Assembly: GCF_900090285.1 (NCBI RefSeq)
Contig: NZ_LT607754.1
Coordinates: 1,302,001 to 1,366,000 of the forward strand
Length of the DNA stretch: 64,000 nucleotides
Reading direction: 5' to 3'
Origin: Micromonospora inositola
GTDB lineage: Bacteria; Actinomycetota; Actinomycetes; Mycobacteriales; Micromonosporaceae
Shown: positions 27,060-35,790 of the stretch, piece by piece
How the letters are laid out: each line of letters starts with the position of its first letter
How positions within the stretch are numbered: the stretch's first letter is position 1
Program-made: the position numbers and the translations under genes
Notes under the pieces: model-generated
Databases searched by the model: none
The model's input: the letters and a program-made list of their open reading frames with translations, nothing else
What the model was told of the DNA's origin: nothing

Positions 27060-27698
27060 TCAGAGCCGGTCGAGGATCTTGTTCATGGTGTCGATCTCGC
27101 CCCGCTGGGTGGTGACGATCCGCCGGGCCAGGGCCTTGGCCTCCGGGTTGACGCCCTTCGCGGTCTCCTCCTGCGCCATCGTGATCGCGCCCTCGTGATG
27201 AGCGATCATCATGGTCAGGAACTGCCGGTCGAAGTCGACCCCGGACGCCGCAGCGAGCTTCGCCAGGTCGGCGTCGGACATCATGCCGGGCATGCCGTGG
27301 TCCATCCCCGGCATGCCATGACCGGCGCCGGCCGACGGGACCGGCCGGCCCCAGGCGGCGAGCCAGCCGGTCATGGTGGCGATCTCCGGCGCCTGGGCCG
27401 CCCTGATCTGCCCGGCCAGCCTCTTCACCTCCGGGTCGGCGGCCCGGCTGTCGGCCAGCTCGGACATCTCCACGGCCTGCTGGTGATGCGGGATCATCAT
27501 CCGGGCGAACATCAGGTCGGCCTCGCCGAACGATGCCGAGGCGCCCACGGTGGGCGCGCCGGTGCCGCCCATGCCGGGCATGCCGTGGCCCGAGCCGGAT
27601 GTCGAATGGTCGGCGTCGCCGCAGGCGGCCAGGGCGAGCGCGGCGAGAGCGGTCGCTCCGGCCAGGCCGGCACGACGCGCGATGGTACGAGTGAACAC
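27060..27698 (-). CDS. DUF305 copper-associated lipoprotein
   Basis: 212 residues. Signal peptide with lipobox LALAAC (Cys about 26), a His/Met-rich segment (SGHGMPGMGG), then a duplicated DUF305 helical domain: FARMMIPHHQQAVEMSELA and FLTMMIAHHEGAITMAQEE, both carrying MM-x(2-3)-HH, with HGMPGMDHGMPGMM between. The Met/His motifs suit copper binding outside the membrane. Not linked to the CsoR boxes directly but within the island. Confidence 0.9.
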   Translation of the reverse strand: MFTRTIARRAGLAGATALAALALAACGDADHSTSGSGHGMPGMGGTGAPTVGASASFGEADLMFARMMIPHHQQAVEMSELADSRAADPEVKRLAGQIRAAQAPEIATMTGWLAAWGRPVPSAGAGHGMPGMDHGMPGMMSDADLAKLAAASGVDFDRQFLTMMIAHHEGAITMAQEETAKGVNPEAKALARRIVTTQRGEIDTMNKILDRL

Positions 27699-27776
27699 GG
27701 GAAGGACCTTTCGGTGTCGGAACGTACGCAGCGGACACTGACGCGGGTCACCGGCCGGTCACCCGCGTCGGGCGTC

Positions 27777-28259
27777 CTATCTGCGCAGCACCGACGCCGT
27801 CCCCAGACGCAGTGCGAACGGCCGGGACGGCGGGGCCCGCGGTCCCGAGGCGGGTCGCAGCGACCCACGGGCGGCCCGTCCGACGGCCCGCGAAGCGGCC
27901 CGCAGCAGCACGGCGACCAGCAGCGCCACGGCGAACGCGCCGAGCACGGCCAGGCACACACTCCACCCGGACCGGTCGCCACCGGGACCGGACAGCGGGA
28001 GCGCGCGGGCGTGGCACCCGTCGCCCGGGCAGCCGGCGACCGCGCCGACCGCTGTCGCGACGGTCGCGGCCGGCTCGGCGAGGACCGCCGGAAGACCGAG
28101 GTGGTGCCCGGCGCGCTGCGTCGGATGACCCGCCCGGTGCCCGCCGGAGGCGTGCGCGCCGTGGCCGACGGTGTGCATGGCGGCCAGCCCGACCAGCGTG
28201 CCGAGCAGCACCAGGAGCCGGACCCACCGTCCGGTCGCCAGCGCCGCCTTGGTACGCAC
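27777..28259 (-). CDS. DUF6153-like His-rich membrane protein
   Basis: About 160 residues. Helix near 10-27 (VRLLVLLGTLVGLAAMHTVG), a His-rich stretch (HGAHASGGHRAGH), a Cys pair (GCPGDGC), a second helix around 95-118 and a basic Pro-rich tail. The order helix, MH, His-rich, Cys resembles DUF6153, often near copper genes. Start: GTG 28259 lies 7 bases after TAGCGT and could be leaderless; GTG 28268 is the alternative. Immediately upstream of DUF305 on the same strand. Confidence 0.65.
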   Translation of the reverse strand: MRTKAALATGRWVRLLVLLGTLVGLAAMHTVGHGAHASGGHRAGHPTQRAGHHLGLPAVLAEPAATVATAVGAVAGCPGDGCHARALPLSGPGGDRSGWSVCLAVLGAFAVALLVAVLLRAASRAVGRAARGSLRPASGPRAPPSRPFALRLGTASVLRR

Positions 28260-28479
28260 GACGACCACGCTAGTCTGCCGGGGCGTACCGGTCGGGAGGA
28301 AAGGCCAGGTCCGCGGCGCCGGACGCGCGCCCAACCGTCCGGCGGGACACGGGTCGCCCTGACTAGCATTTCCCGGCGACGGCCCGGCGACCGCCGCACC
28401 GGCGGGCGCCTCTCCCGGCCGGGTGAACCGACCGGCCCGGTGACACGTACCTCGCCTGAGAACCGTTGGGAGACTCGCC

Positions 28480-29811
28480 ATGGGCGCCGACCACACCCGT
28501 CCGGCTCCGTCCGCCCCGCCGGGGGTACGACGGATCCTCGTCGCCACGGTGGTCCCGCTGTTCGTCCTCACCGTGCTCGCCGCCCTGGTGCTCTGGCCCC
28601 GGCACACCCCGACGCCGGAGCACGCCGCCGACGTGCCGCGGTACCACGGCACGGTGACCCGGGTGGTGACCGAGCCGTGCCCGCCGGCGGCGGAGGTGCC
28701 GGAGGGCACCCCGGGCGGCTCCGCCGGGCCGTGCGGCACGGTCGGCGTCGCGGTCGAGCAGGGCCCGGACGCCGGCCGCCAGGTGGAGACCCCGCTCCCC
28801 GCCGGCCCCGGCGCACCCACCGTCGAGGTCGGCGACCGGATCGTCCTGGTGGAGCTGCTGGACCCGGCCGACCCTGCGACGAAGAGCTACAACATCGCCG
28901 AGCACCAGCGGGGCAAGCCGCTGATCTGGCTGGCGGCGCTCTTCGCCGTCGCCATCGTCGCGTTCGGCCGCTGGCGGGGGCTGGCCGCGCTGGGCGGCCT
29001 GGTCGCGAGCTTCGCCATCCTGCTGGGCTTCGTGCTGCCGGGAATCGGCGCCGGCCAGTCGCCGCTGCTGGTGGCGATCGTCGGCTCGGCGCTGATCATG
29101 TTCGTGGTGCTGTACCTGACCCACGGGATCACCGCGCAGACCTCGGTGGCGGTCCTCGGCACCCTCGGCAGCCTGGTGCTGACCGGCGTTCTCGGCACCC
29201 TCGCCACGGCGGCCACCCATCTGACCGGGTTCGGCAGCGAGGACGCCACCACCCTGTCGATGTTCCAGCGCGATGTCGACCTGCACGGGCTGCTGCTGGC
29301 CGGCATCGTCATCGGCTCGCTGGGCGTGCTGGACGACGTGACGGTCACCCAGGCGGCCACCGTCACCGAGCTGGCGCACGCCAATCCGGGGCTGTCCCGG
29401 TTGCAGCTCTACCGGGCGGCCACCCGGGTCGGCCGCGCGCACATCGCCTCCACGGTCAACACCATCGTGCTGGCGTACGCGGGCGCCTCGCTGCCCCTGC
29501 TGCTCCTGCTCGTCGCCGACTCGCGGCCGGTGAGCGAGATCCTCACCAGCGAGTTCATGGCGCAGGAGATCGTCCGCAGCGCGGTGGCCACGATCGGCCT
29601 GATCGCCGCCGTACCGCTCACCACCGGCCTGGCGGCCGTGGTGACCGCCGCCGGCCGGGGCGGGGCGGCGGGGTCCGCCGCGCCGGCGTCCCGTCCCCCC
29701 GCGGAACCGGACGCCGCGCTGGCGGCGCTCAGCGCACCGCGCGCCGGCGCCGCCCCGGGCGCCCTCGGCGGCAGGACCGGACCGGAAAGGAGCACGGACA
29801 CCGCATGGTGA
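28480..29811 (+). CDS. YibE/F-family membrane protein
   Basis: 443 residues. One N-terminal helix, an extracytoplasmic beta-type domain (about 50-135), then at least seven helices with the YibE/F signatures KPLIWLAALFAVAIVAFGRWRG, ITAQTSVAVLGTL and SLGVLDDVTVTQAATVTELA. Family function is not firmly known; members are membrane proteins sometimes linked to metal or nucleoside export. The tail after 400 is low-complexity. ATG with TGGGAG upstream; divergent from the DUF6153-like gene. Confidence 0.88.
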   Translation: MGADHTRPAPSAPPGVRRILVATVVPLFVLTVLAALVLWPRHTPTPEHAADVPRYHGTVTRVVTEPCPPAAEVPEGTPGGSAGPCGTVGVAVEQGPDAGRQVETPLPAGPGAPTVEVGDRIVLVELLDPADPATKSYNIAEHQRGKPLIWLAALFAVAIVAFGRWRGLAALGGLVASFAILLGFVLPGIGAGQSPLLVAIVGSALIMFVVLYLTHGITAQTSVAVLGTLGSLVLTGVLGTLATAATHLTGFGSEDATTLSMFQRDVDLHGLLLAGIVIGSLGVLDDVTVTQAATVTELAHANPGLSRLQLYRAATRVGRAHIASTVNTIVLAYAGASLPLLLLLVADSRPVSEILTSEFMAQEIVRSAVATIGLIAAVPLTTGLAAVVTAAGRGGAAGSAAPASRPPAEPDAALAALSAPRAGAAPGALGGRTGPERSTDTAW

Positions 29812-29934
29812 CACTGCGCAGCGTGACCGTCCGCGCCGAACGCGACGCTGGTCACGGAGTCGCGCGCCGAATTACCGCTTTTAGTCGGCTTCCGGACGTA
29901 GATCCTCGGGACGACTCTCGGGTAACCTCGCTGC

Positions 29935-30085
29935 CGGTCACCGACGAAGGCGCGCAGCGGCGCCTGCGGTGCCGCCGCCCAATCGCCGCACGGCGAGCCG
30001 GGGAACCAGGCACCTGGGGTGAATCCGCGCCAGCGGTAGGGGCCACTTCCGTCCCGAACCCGTCAGCTAACCCGGTCGGCGGTCG
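29935..30085 (+). ncRNA. c-di-AMP riboswitch (ydaO-yuaA type)
   Basis: The leader of the next gene contains the conserved blocks in order: AATCGCC (29981 on), GGGGAACCAGGCACC (30000 on), TGGGGTGAATC (30015 on), GCGGTAGGGGCCA and CCCGAACCCGTCAGCTAACC (30053 on), then GGTCGGCGG closing the outer helix with upstream GCCGCC. These are the c-di-AMP-binding class. In actinobacteria it usually sits before cell-wall hydrolase or resuscitation genes, as here, and high c-di-AMP turns expression off. The 5' boundary is approximate. From 29812 to 29934 I see no gene. Confidence 0.92.
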
Positions 30086-30100
30086 ACGGAAGGGAACACT

Positions 30101-31123
30101 GTGACGGCACCCCTGCGCCGCTGGCTGACACCCGTGCTGGCCGTGCTCGCCGCGTTCGCCATCCTCGCCGGCCCCGCCCCGGCGATCGCGGCGCCGACGA
30201 CGCCGCCCATCCCCTCCGGGCACGACGAGGACGGCGAGCCGAAGCTCATCACCGACGCCATCGAGGCCGCCAACCGCAACTACCTGCAGGCGAAGACCAA
30301 GCTGGCGAAGTCGCAGCAGCGCCAGCTCCAGCTCGCCCTGGAGGTACGGACGGCGCAGCGCCAGCTGGACGCCCTGCGCCCGCAGGTGAGCCAGATCGCG
30401 GCGCAGTCGTACCGGACCGGCCGGATCGGCGCATTGGCCATGCTGCTGGAGAGCAACGCCCCGGACTCGTTCGTCCGGCGGGCCGCCGCCCTCGACGAGC
30501 TGAACATGGTCAACGCGCAGAAGCTCGCCGAGGTCAACGCGGCCAAGACCCGCGCCGAGCAGGCCAAGCTGGCGCTCGACGCCGAGGTGCGCGCGCAGCA
30601 GACGCTGACTAACGCGATGGCCCGGGAGAAGATCGAGACGGAGAAGGCGCTCGCCCTGGTCGGCGGAAAGGGCTTCACCGGCGGCCTGGTCTCGGCCACC
30701 TCGCCGGTCGCCCGGATCGGCCCCGGTCGCACCGCCGACGGGGACTGGAAGCCCGAGTCGTGCAGCGAGAACGACCCCACCACCTCCGGCTGCATCACGC
30801 CGCGCACGCTGCACGCGTACAAGGAGGTCAAGCGGGCCGGCTTCAACCGCTTCGTCGGCTGCTACCGGCCCGGCGGGCCGTGGGAGCACCCCAAGGGCCG
30901 GGCCTGCGACTGGTCGCTGCAGAACAGCGGGTTCGCCCCCTGGCACAACAACGACACCCGGATGTACGGCAACAACGTCGCCGCCTTCCTGATCCGCAAC
31001 GCGGACCGGCTCGGCATCTACTACGTGATCTGGAACCGGCAGATCTGGTTCCCGGCGACCGGCTGGAAGTCCTACAGCGGGCCCTCCAACCACACCGACC
31101 ACGTGCACATGTCGCTGCTCTGA
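30101..31123 (+). CDS. Secreted coiled-coil protein with ARB_07466-like C-terminal domain
   Basis: 340 residues. Signal peptide ending AIA-AP (about 31), a long coiled coil (about 50-185, e.g. NRNYLQAKTKLAKSQQRQL) of the type that precedes NlpC/P60 or M23 domains in wall hydrolases, and a C-terminal domain (about 225-340) with TLHAYKEVKRAGFNRFVG, KGRACDWS and a DHVHMSLL end. The His/Asp set resembles LAS-type/M15 peptidase folds, but catalysis is unproven. Controlled by the upstream c-di-AMP riboswitch; GTG start with GGAAGGG 6-7 bases upstream. Confidence 0.85.
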   Translation: MTAPLRRWLTPVLAVLAAFAILAGPAPAIAAPTTPPIPSGHDEDGEPKLITDAIEAANRNYLQAKTKLAKSQQRQLQLALEVRTAQRQLDALRPQVSQIAAQSYRTGRIGALAMLLESNAPDSFVRRAAALDELNMVNAQKLAEVNAAKTRAEQAKLALDAEVRAQQTLTNAMAREKIETEKALALVGGKGFTGGLVSATSPVARIGPGRTADGDWKPESCSENDPTTSGCITPRTLHAYKEVKRAGFNRFVGCYRPGGPWEHPKGRACDWSLQNSGFAPWHNNDTRMYGNNVAAFLIRNADRLGIYYVIWNRQIWFPATGWKSYSGPSNHTDHVHMSLL

Positions 31124-31136
31124 CCGACGACGTACC

Positions 31137-31182
31137 CGGCCGAGGGGCCGCCCCGCCGACCCGCGGGACGGCCCCTCGGCCG
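31137..31182. terminator. Long hairpin between convergent genes
   Basis: A 14-bp perfect stem (31137-31150 with 31169-31182) around an 18-base loop, flanked by further complementary bases (CCGACGAC and GTCGTCGG). It lies between the secreted coiled-coil gene and the carbonic-anhydrase gene and can end both transcripts. Confidence 0.65.
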
Positions 31183-31203
31183 TTGTCGTCGGTGGCCGGG
31201 CGC

Positions 31204-31884
31204 TCAGCCGGCGACGGCGGTGGGCTCGGCGCGGTCGACCTGCGCGGGCGGCGGCGTGGTCGCGGCACCCGCCGGGACCACGGCCACCGTCCGCACCTCG
31301 CCCGCGTTGAGCTGGTACGACATGCCGACCACCGCGCACCGACCGGCGGCCACCTCACCGGCCAGGACGGCGGAGCCGGCCAGCAGCGCCTCGACGGTCT
31401 GCGCGATGTGAATGTCGACGATGCCGTCGATCTCCTCGATGCCCTCCGCCGCCGCCCGGCGCAGGCTGGGCAGCACGGCGTCGACCACCGCGCCGAGGTG
31501 CCCGGCCGGGGTTCTGCCGGTGCTGACCGCCTCCCGGGCGGCCTGCACCGCGCCGCAGGAGTCGTGCCCGAGCACCAGCACCAGCGGCGTGCCGAGCACC
31601 GTCACGGCGTACTCGACGCTGCCGAGCACCTCGGGACCCGCCGTGTGGCCGGCGGTCCGGACCACGAAGAGGTCACCCAGGCCGCGGTCGAAGATGATCT
31701 CAGCGGCGAGGCGGGAGTCGGAGCAGCCGACGATCACCGCGAAGGGGTGCTGGCCGTCGGCGACCGCCGCCCGGTGGCCGGCGTCCTGGTTGGGGTGGCG
31801 CGGAACGCCGGTGACGAACCGTCGGTTCCCGGCATGCAGCTCGGCGAGTGCCTGCTCGGGAGTGGTCGGGGTCAATTCCCTCAC
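31204..31884 (-). CDS. Beta-class carbonic anhydrase
   Basis: 226 residues from GTG 31884, which has GAGGA 4 bases upstream. Zinc ligands and the Asp-Arg dyad are visible: Cys 54, Asp 56 and Arg 58 in VGCSDSRLA, His 107 and Cys 110 in LGHDSCGAV. It interconverts CO2 and bicarbonate in the cytoplasm. The C-terminus has an added Pro/Ala-rich tail (PAGAATTPPPAQV). Divergent from a winged-helix gene across an AT-richer gap. Confidence 0.92.
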   Translation of the reverse strand: MRELTPTTPEQALAELHAGNRRFVTGVPRHPNQDAGHRAAVADGQHPFAVIVGCSDSRLAAEIIFDRGLGDLFVVRTAGHTAGPEVLGSVEYAVTVLGTPLVLVLGHDSCGAVQAAREAVSTGRTPAGHLGAVVDAVLPSLRRAAAEGIEEIDGIVDIHIAQTVEALLAGSAVLAGEVAAGRCAVVGMSYQLNAGEVRTVAVVPAGAATTPPPAQVDRAEPTAVAG

Positions 31885-32104
31885 CTCGTCCTCGCATGAA
31901 ACGACCTGGTCAGCCGGGCCGGCGGCGGAGGCGGCCACGCGACCAACGGTCACACGCAGCCCAAGGCACGTCAAGATTTACGTGATACGGATTTCATACG
32001 TTGCGTGAGACTTGACGGCGGGACGAGTGCGTCCAGCGCGGCCGGGACGGCCGCGCACCGTCCGGGCCAGGGCAGGGCCGGAAACGCGAACGAAGGGCCA
32101 TACG

Positions 32105-32434
32105 ATGACGCACATGGCGACGACAGCAGGCCAGAACGGGAGCAGCCGGAACTGGACGTTCCTCACCAACCACGGGCACGTGCTGCTGGCCATCGCGCGC
32201 GACCCCACCGCCCGACTGCGCGACGTCGCCGACGAGGTGGGGGTGACCGAGCGGGCCGCCCAGGCCATCGTCGCCGACCTGGAGGCGGGCGGCTACCTGC
32301 AACGCACCCGAGTGGGCCGGCGCAACGAGTACACGATCAACCCGAGCGGCCACTTCCGCCACCCGGCCGAGGCCGACCAGCAGGTCGGCGCCCTGCTCGC
32401 CCTCTTCACCGCCGAACCCGCCACCGAGTCCTGA
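32105..32434 (+). CDS. Winged-helix transcriptional regulator (MarR-like)
   Basis: 109 residues. One winged helix-turn-helix: RDVADEVGVTERAAQAIVADLEAGGYL followed by the wing RTRVGRRNEYTINP, then a short helical tail (HPAEADQQVGALLALFT). No ligand domain, so it probably dimerises through the terminal helices. ATG 32105 has GAAGGG 8 bases upstream; ATG 32114 is an alternative. The gap between it and the carbonic-anhydrase gene holds CGTCAAG (31969-31975) and CTTGACG (32011-32017) flanking AT-rich DNA, a possible operator region. Confidence 0.8.
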   Translation: MTHMATTAGQNGSSRNWTFLTNHGHVLLAIARDPTARLRDVADEVGVTERAAQAIVADLEAGGYLQRTRVGRRNEYTINPSGHFRHPAEADQQVGALLALFTAEPATES

Positions 32435-32523
32435 GCCCGGCCGCCGGCGACGCGACAGCGAGTCCCGGTCGGTTGGGCGCTCCCGTCACCGCGCGACGGG
32501 CGCGACGACGGTAATCTCAGCGC

Positions 32524-33759
32524 GTGCGCGACAGCTTGCGGCCGGACGGGACGACCTTGCGCGCCCGAACCGGGCACCGATCCCGGTCGGTCCTCTGTGG
32601 AGCGGCCGCGGCGCTGCTCGGCACACTGCTGGTGGCTCCGCCGCCGGCGTCGGCGGCGCCGAAGTGCGGCCGGCCCGGCGGCCCCGGCCCGACCGAGGCC
32701 CCGTGGGCGCTGCGCCGGCTCGACCCGTCGTCGGCATGGCGGATCACCCGGGGCGAGGGCGTGACCGTGGCGGTGGTGGACTCCGGCGTCTCGTCCACCC
32801 ATCCCCTGCTCAAGGGCCGGGTGCTCGCCGGTGACGACCTCAACGGCCTGGCTCAGCTCCGGGGGCAGTGCGACCTGGCCGGTCACGGGACCATCGTGGC
32901 GGGCATCATCGCAGGCCAGGAAGGGACCGGCACGCCGTACAGCGGCATCGCCCCCGAGGCCCGGATCCTGCCGGTGCGGGTGCTGGCCTCCACCGAGCGC
33001 ACCACCGATGAAGCGCTCCCCGGTGAGATCGCCAAGGCGATCCGGTGGGCGGTGGACCACGACGCCGACGTGGTCAACCTCTCCCTCGTGACGCTGGACC
33101 GGCCGGAGTTGAAGGACGCGATCGACTACGCGCTCCGCAAGCGGGTCGTCGTGGTGGCCGCCGCCGGCAACCGGCAGGAGAACCAGCAGGACCAGCCGGC
33201 GTACCCAGCCGCGTACCCCGGGGTGATCGCGGTGGCGGGGGTCGACGCGCAGGGCGGCCACGTCGGCACCTCCGTCGCCGGTGACTACGTCGACATCGCC
33301 GCGCCCGGACTGGACATCGTCGGCCCGGCGCCGCAGGGAGCGGGCTACCTCGCCGAGCCGCAGGGCGGCACCAGCTTCGCCGCCGCGTACGTCTCCGGGG
33401 TGGCCGCGCTGGTCCGCGCCGCCCACCCGGAACTCACCCCGACCGACGTCGCCTTCCGGCTGACCCGGACGGCCGACAATCCGCCCGACGGGCGCAACGC
33501 CGAGGTCGGGTACGGGGTGGTGAACCCGTACCGGGCGGTGACCAGCCTGCTGGGGACGCGGACGGATCCGCCGCCCGGCGCGATGGCGGAGCCCGTCCCG
33601 CCCGCCGACCCGCTGGCCTGGCAGCGGGCCGTGGCGGTCTGGGTGGCCGCGGTCGGCGCGCTCCTGGCGGGCGTCCTGCTGGCGGCCCGGCCCGTCCTGA
33701 CCCTCGGCCGCCGACGCGGCTGGCGTCCCGGACGCCGCTCGGCGGCGCCCGACGCCTGA
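32524..33759 (+). CDS. mycP: Mycosin MycP, type VII secretion-associated serine protease
   Basis: 411 residues. Signal peptide (cleavage near ASA-AP, about 44), subtilisin domain with catalytic Asp 86 (VVDSGV), His 121 (GHGTIVAG), oxyanion Asn 216 (AAGN) and Ser 284 (GGTSFAAAYVSG), then one C-terminal membrane helix (about 365-388) and a basic tail. Mycosins stabilise the ESX channel and cleave some substrates. GTG start. It faces the T7SS genes from the left and is one of two mycosins here. Confidence 0.93.
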   Translation: MRDSLRPDGTTLRARTGHRSRSVLCGAAAALLGTLLVAPPPASAAPKCGRPGGPGPTEAPWALRRLDPSSAWRITRGEGVTVAVVDSGVSSTHPLLKGRVLAGDDLNGLAQLRGQCDLAGHGTIVAGIIAGQEGTGTPYSGIAPEARILPVRVLASTERTTDEALPGEIAKAIRWAVDHDADVVNLSLVTLDRPELKDAIDYALRKRVVVVAAAGNRQENQQDQPAYPAAYPGVIAVAGVDAQGGHVGTSVAGDYVDIAAPGLDIVGPAPQGAGYLAEPQGGTSFAAAYVSGVAALVRAAHPELTPTDVAFRLTRTADNPPDGRNAEVGYGVVNPYRAVTSLLGTRTDPPPGAMAEPVPPADPLAWQRAVAVWVAAVGALLAGVLLAARPVLTLGRRRGWRPGRRSAAPDA

Positions 33760-33830
33760 CCGTCGACACCGGACGGACGTGCCGGCGACCCGGCGCCGCC
33801 CACGTCACCGTGGCCGGCGCCGGTCGACGA

Positions 33831-35174
33831 TCAGCGCAGGATGCCCGGCGTGCCGCCGCTGTCGGCGCCCCAGATGTCCTCGTCCTCTTCCAGCCAGGTG
33901 TTGCGGGCGTTGTCCTCCTCGCCGTACCCGGCGCCGCCACCGTGGCCCATGCCGGCCATGCCACCCCGGGCGCCGGCGCCCCGGGCACCGCCGGCGGCGC
34001 CGGCCGCGCCGCCCCGGGCGGCACCCCGGCCACCGGCCCCGGCCATGCCGCCGCCCATGCCGGGCGCCATTCCGCCCGCGCCGAGCTTGCCGCCCGCCCC
34101 CAGCTTCCCGGCGCCCGTACGGCCACCGCCGCCACGACCACCGGCGCCGGCCATACCGCCGCCGCCCATCATCGGGGGCAGGCCGGGGCTCACCGCCCGG
34201 CCGATGCCGCCACCGCCGAGCCCGCCACCGCCCAGGCCACCGGCGCTGCCACCGAGGCCGGTGCTGCCGGGCAGCCCACCGCCCGAACCGAAGCCGGAGC
34301 CGAGCCCCGGCGCGGTCGCGGTGCCCGCGCCGGCCAGCCCGGTGCCGTAGTCGCCGGTACCCGTGGACGGGGGGTAGCCGGTGCCGGTGGACGGGGTGTA
34401 GCCGCCGGAGGAGAGGTCGGGGTGTGCGCTCGACCCGATGTTCGGGCCGCCCGAGCCCACGCCGGGCATCTTGCCGGCCGACGGGCCGCCGCCCAGGCCG
34501 CCGGTGGAGGGCGTCCCGCCGATCCCCGGTACGCCGCCGCCACCGCCGGTGCCGGGGCCGTTGCCGAGGTTCGGGATGTCCGGGCGCGGATTGGTGACGC
34601 TGCCGCTCGGTCCGCCGCTCGGGGCCTCCAGGACGCGGTCCTGGTAGTTGCCGTTGACCTCGTTGTAGACCTTGCGGGCGTCGCCCTCCTGGTCGGAGAA
34701 CCAGCCGGACACCCAGTCGCCCAGCTCGCCGATCTTCTCCATCGGCCAGCTGCCCATCAGGTCCGCCTTGACGCGGGTCTCGAAGAGCCCCGCGCCGATC
34801 ACGACCTCGCCGTTACGGGCCGCCAGCACGTCGCCGACACAGGCGGACGGGATGGGCATGCTGTCCTGGGCCGTCTGGAGCTGCCGGGCGGCGGTCTCCA
34901 GATTGGTGACGATGCTGACCCGGTCCCGGCCGGGCTTCTCGGCCGCGTCGACCAGGCCGCCGGCCTGTTTGGCCAGGGCCTCGACGTGCGACTTGAACGC
35001 CTCGTACGCCGGCCCCTTCCAGACCGTGCCGAGGTCCTTGACGTTCTGCTGGAGGCTCTCCTGGACCTGCCCGATGTTCTTGACCAGCTCCTTCCAGCCG
35101 AGCGCCGCGCTCTCCACCTTGTCCGGCCGGCCCGCCACGAGCACCTCGCGGGCCATCTGCTCCCAGTCGGCCAT
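33831..35174 (-). CDS. WXG100-like type VII substrate with Gly-rich tail
   Basis: 447 residues. N-terminal helical hairpin (about 15-130) with the W-x-G turn WKG at 52-54, then about 270 residues of Gly/Ala/Pro/Ser low complexity, ending NTWLEEDEDIWGADSGG and PGILR. Size and layout recall PPE-type or long WXG proteins exported by ESX systems. The tail resembles that of the 427-residue protein at 47007. Its likely partner is the upstream 186-residue protein, 17 bases away. ATG 35174 with GGAG 7 bases upstream; longer starts run into that neighbour. Convergent with mycP. Confidence 0.85.
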   Translation of the reverse strand: MADWEQMAREVLVAGRPDKVESAALGWKELVKNIGQVQESLQQNVKDLGTVWKGPAYEAFKSHVEALAKQAGGLVDAAEKPGRDRVSIVTNLETAARQLQTAQDSMPIPSACVGDVLAARNGEVVIGAGLFETRVKADLMGSWPMEKIGELGDWVSGWFSDQEGDARKVYNEVNGNYQDRVLEAPSGGPSGSVTNPRPDIPNLGNGPGTGGGGGVPGIGGTPSTGGLGGGPSAGKMPGVGSGGPNIGSSAHPDLSSGGYTPSTGTGYPPSTGTGDYGTGLAGAGTATAPGLGSGFGSGGGLPGSTGLGGSAGGLGGGGLGGGGIGRAVSPGLPPMMGGGGMAGAGGRGGGGRTGAGKLGAGGKLGAGGMAPGMGGGMAGAGGRGAARGGAAGAAGGARGAGARGGMAGMGHGGGAGYGEEDNARNTWLEEDEDIWGADSGGTPGILR

Positions 35175-35191
35175 CTCTCCGCTCCCCCGGT

Positions 35192-35752
35192 CTAGCCGTT
35201 GCCGCCGCTGGCGGCGTCGGTGAACGCCTGCTGCATCTCCTGCGCCGACATGGCGTTGGCGTGCTCGGCGTCCTCGTACTTCCGCTTGACCTCGCGTAGC
35301 GCGTCGGCGGCCGCCCAGAGCCCGTCCGAGAGGGTGCGCAGACCCTGCTGGGTGGATGAGAAGAGGGCGTCGTGGTTCTTGGTGAGCTCCTGGGCGTTCG
35401 GGAACCCGCCCAGCGCGCCCTGGCCCGGCTCCGCCCACTCGTTCGGGGCGAGCTCGTCCTTGATCGCGGACATGTCGTAGGAGAGCCGGTGCACGTAGCT
35501 GGCGTGGGTCTCCAGCCAGGTCACCGCCGAGTCGAGGTTGCCGGCGTCCCACTCGGTCGCCACGCCCCGCTCGCCGTCGCCGGCGACCAGCTTGCTCGGC
35601 GTCTCCGCCTGGTCGACCCCGACCCGGTCGAAGTTGACACCTCGCAGGTCACCGACGAGCGGCATGCCCGGATTGAGCGGCATCGGAACGTCGAACCGCT
35701 GCTCGACCCGGTCCGGATCCTTGCTGACGTTGTGGCTGATGTCCCAGCTCAT
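35192..35752 (-). CDS. YxxxE-bearing type VII partner protein
   Basis: 186 residues without signal peptide or membrane helix, helical in the second half. Near the C-terminus it carries YEDAE at 159-163, the YxxxD/E export signal form. Likely forms a heterodimer with the 447-residue W-x-G protein directly downstream, as PE pairs with PPE. ATG with GGAGG 6 bases upstream. In the minus-strand run after the second mycosin. Confidence 0.75.
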   Translation of the reverse strand: MSWDISHNVSKDPDRVEQRFDVPMPLNPGMPLVGDLRGVNFDRVGVDQAETPSKLVAGDGERGVATEWDAGNLDSAVTWLETHASYVHRLSYDMSAIKDELAPNEWAEPGQGALGGFPNAQELTKNHDALFSSTQQGLRTLSDGLWAAADALREVKRKYEDAEHANAMSAQEMQQAFTDAASGGNG

Positions 35753-35790
35753 ACCTGTCCTCCCCCTGGCGGTGCTCGTGGTGCCCGGCG

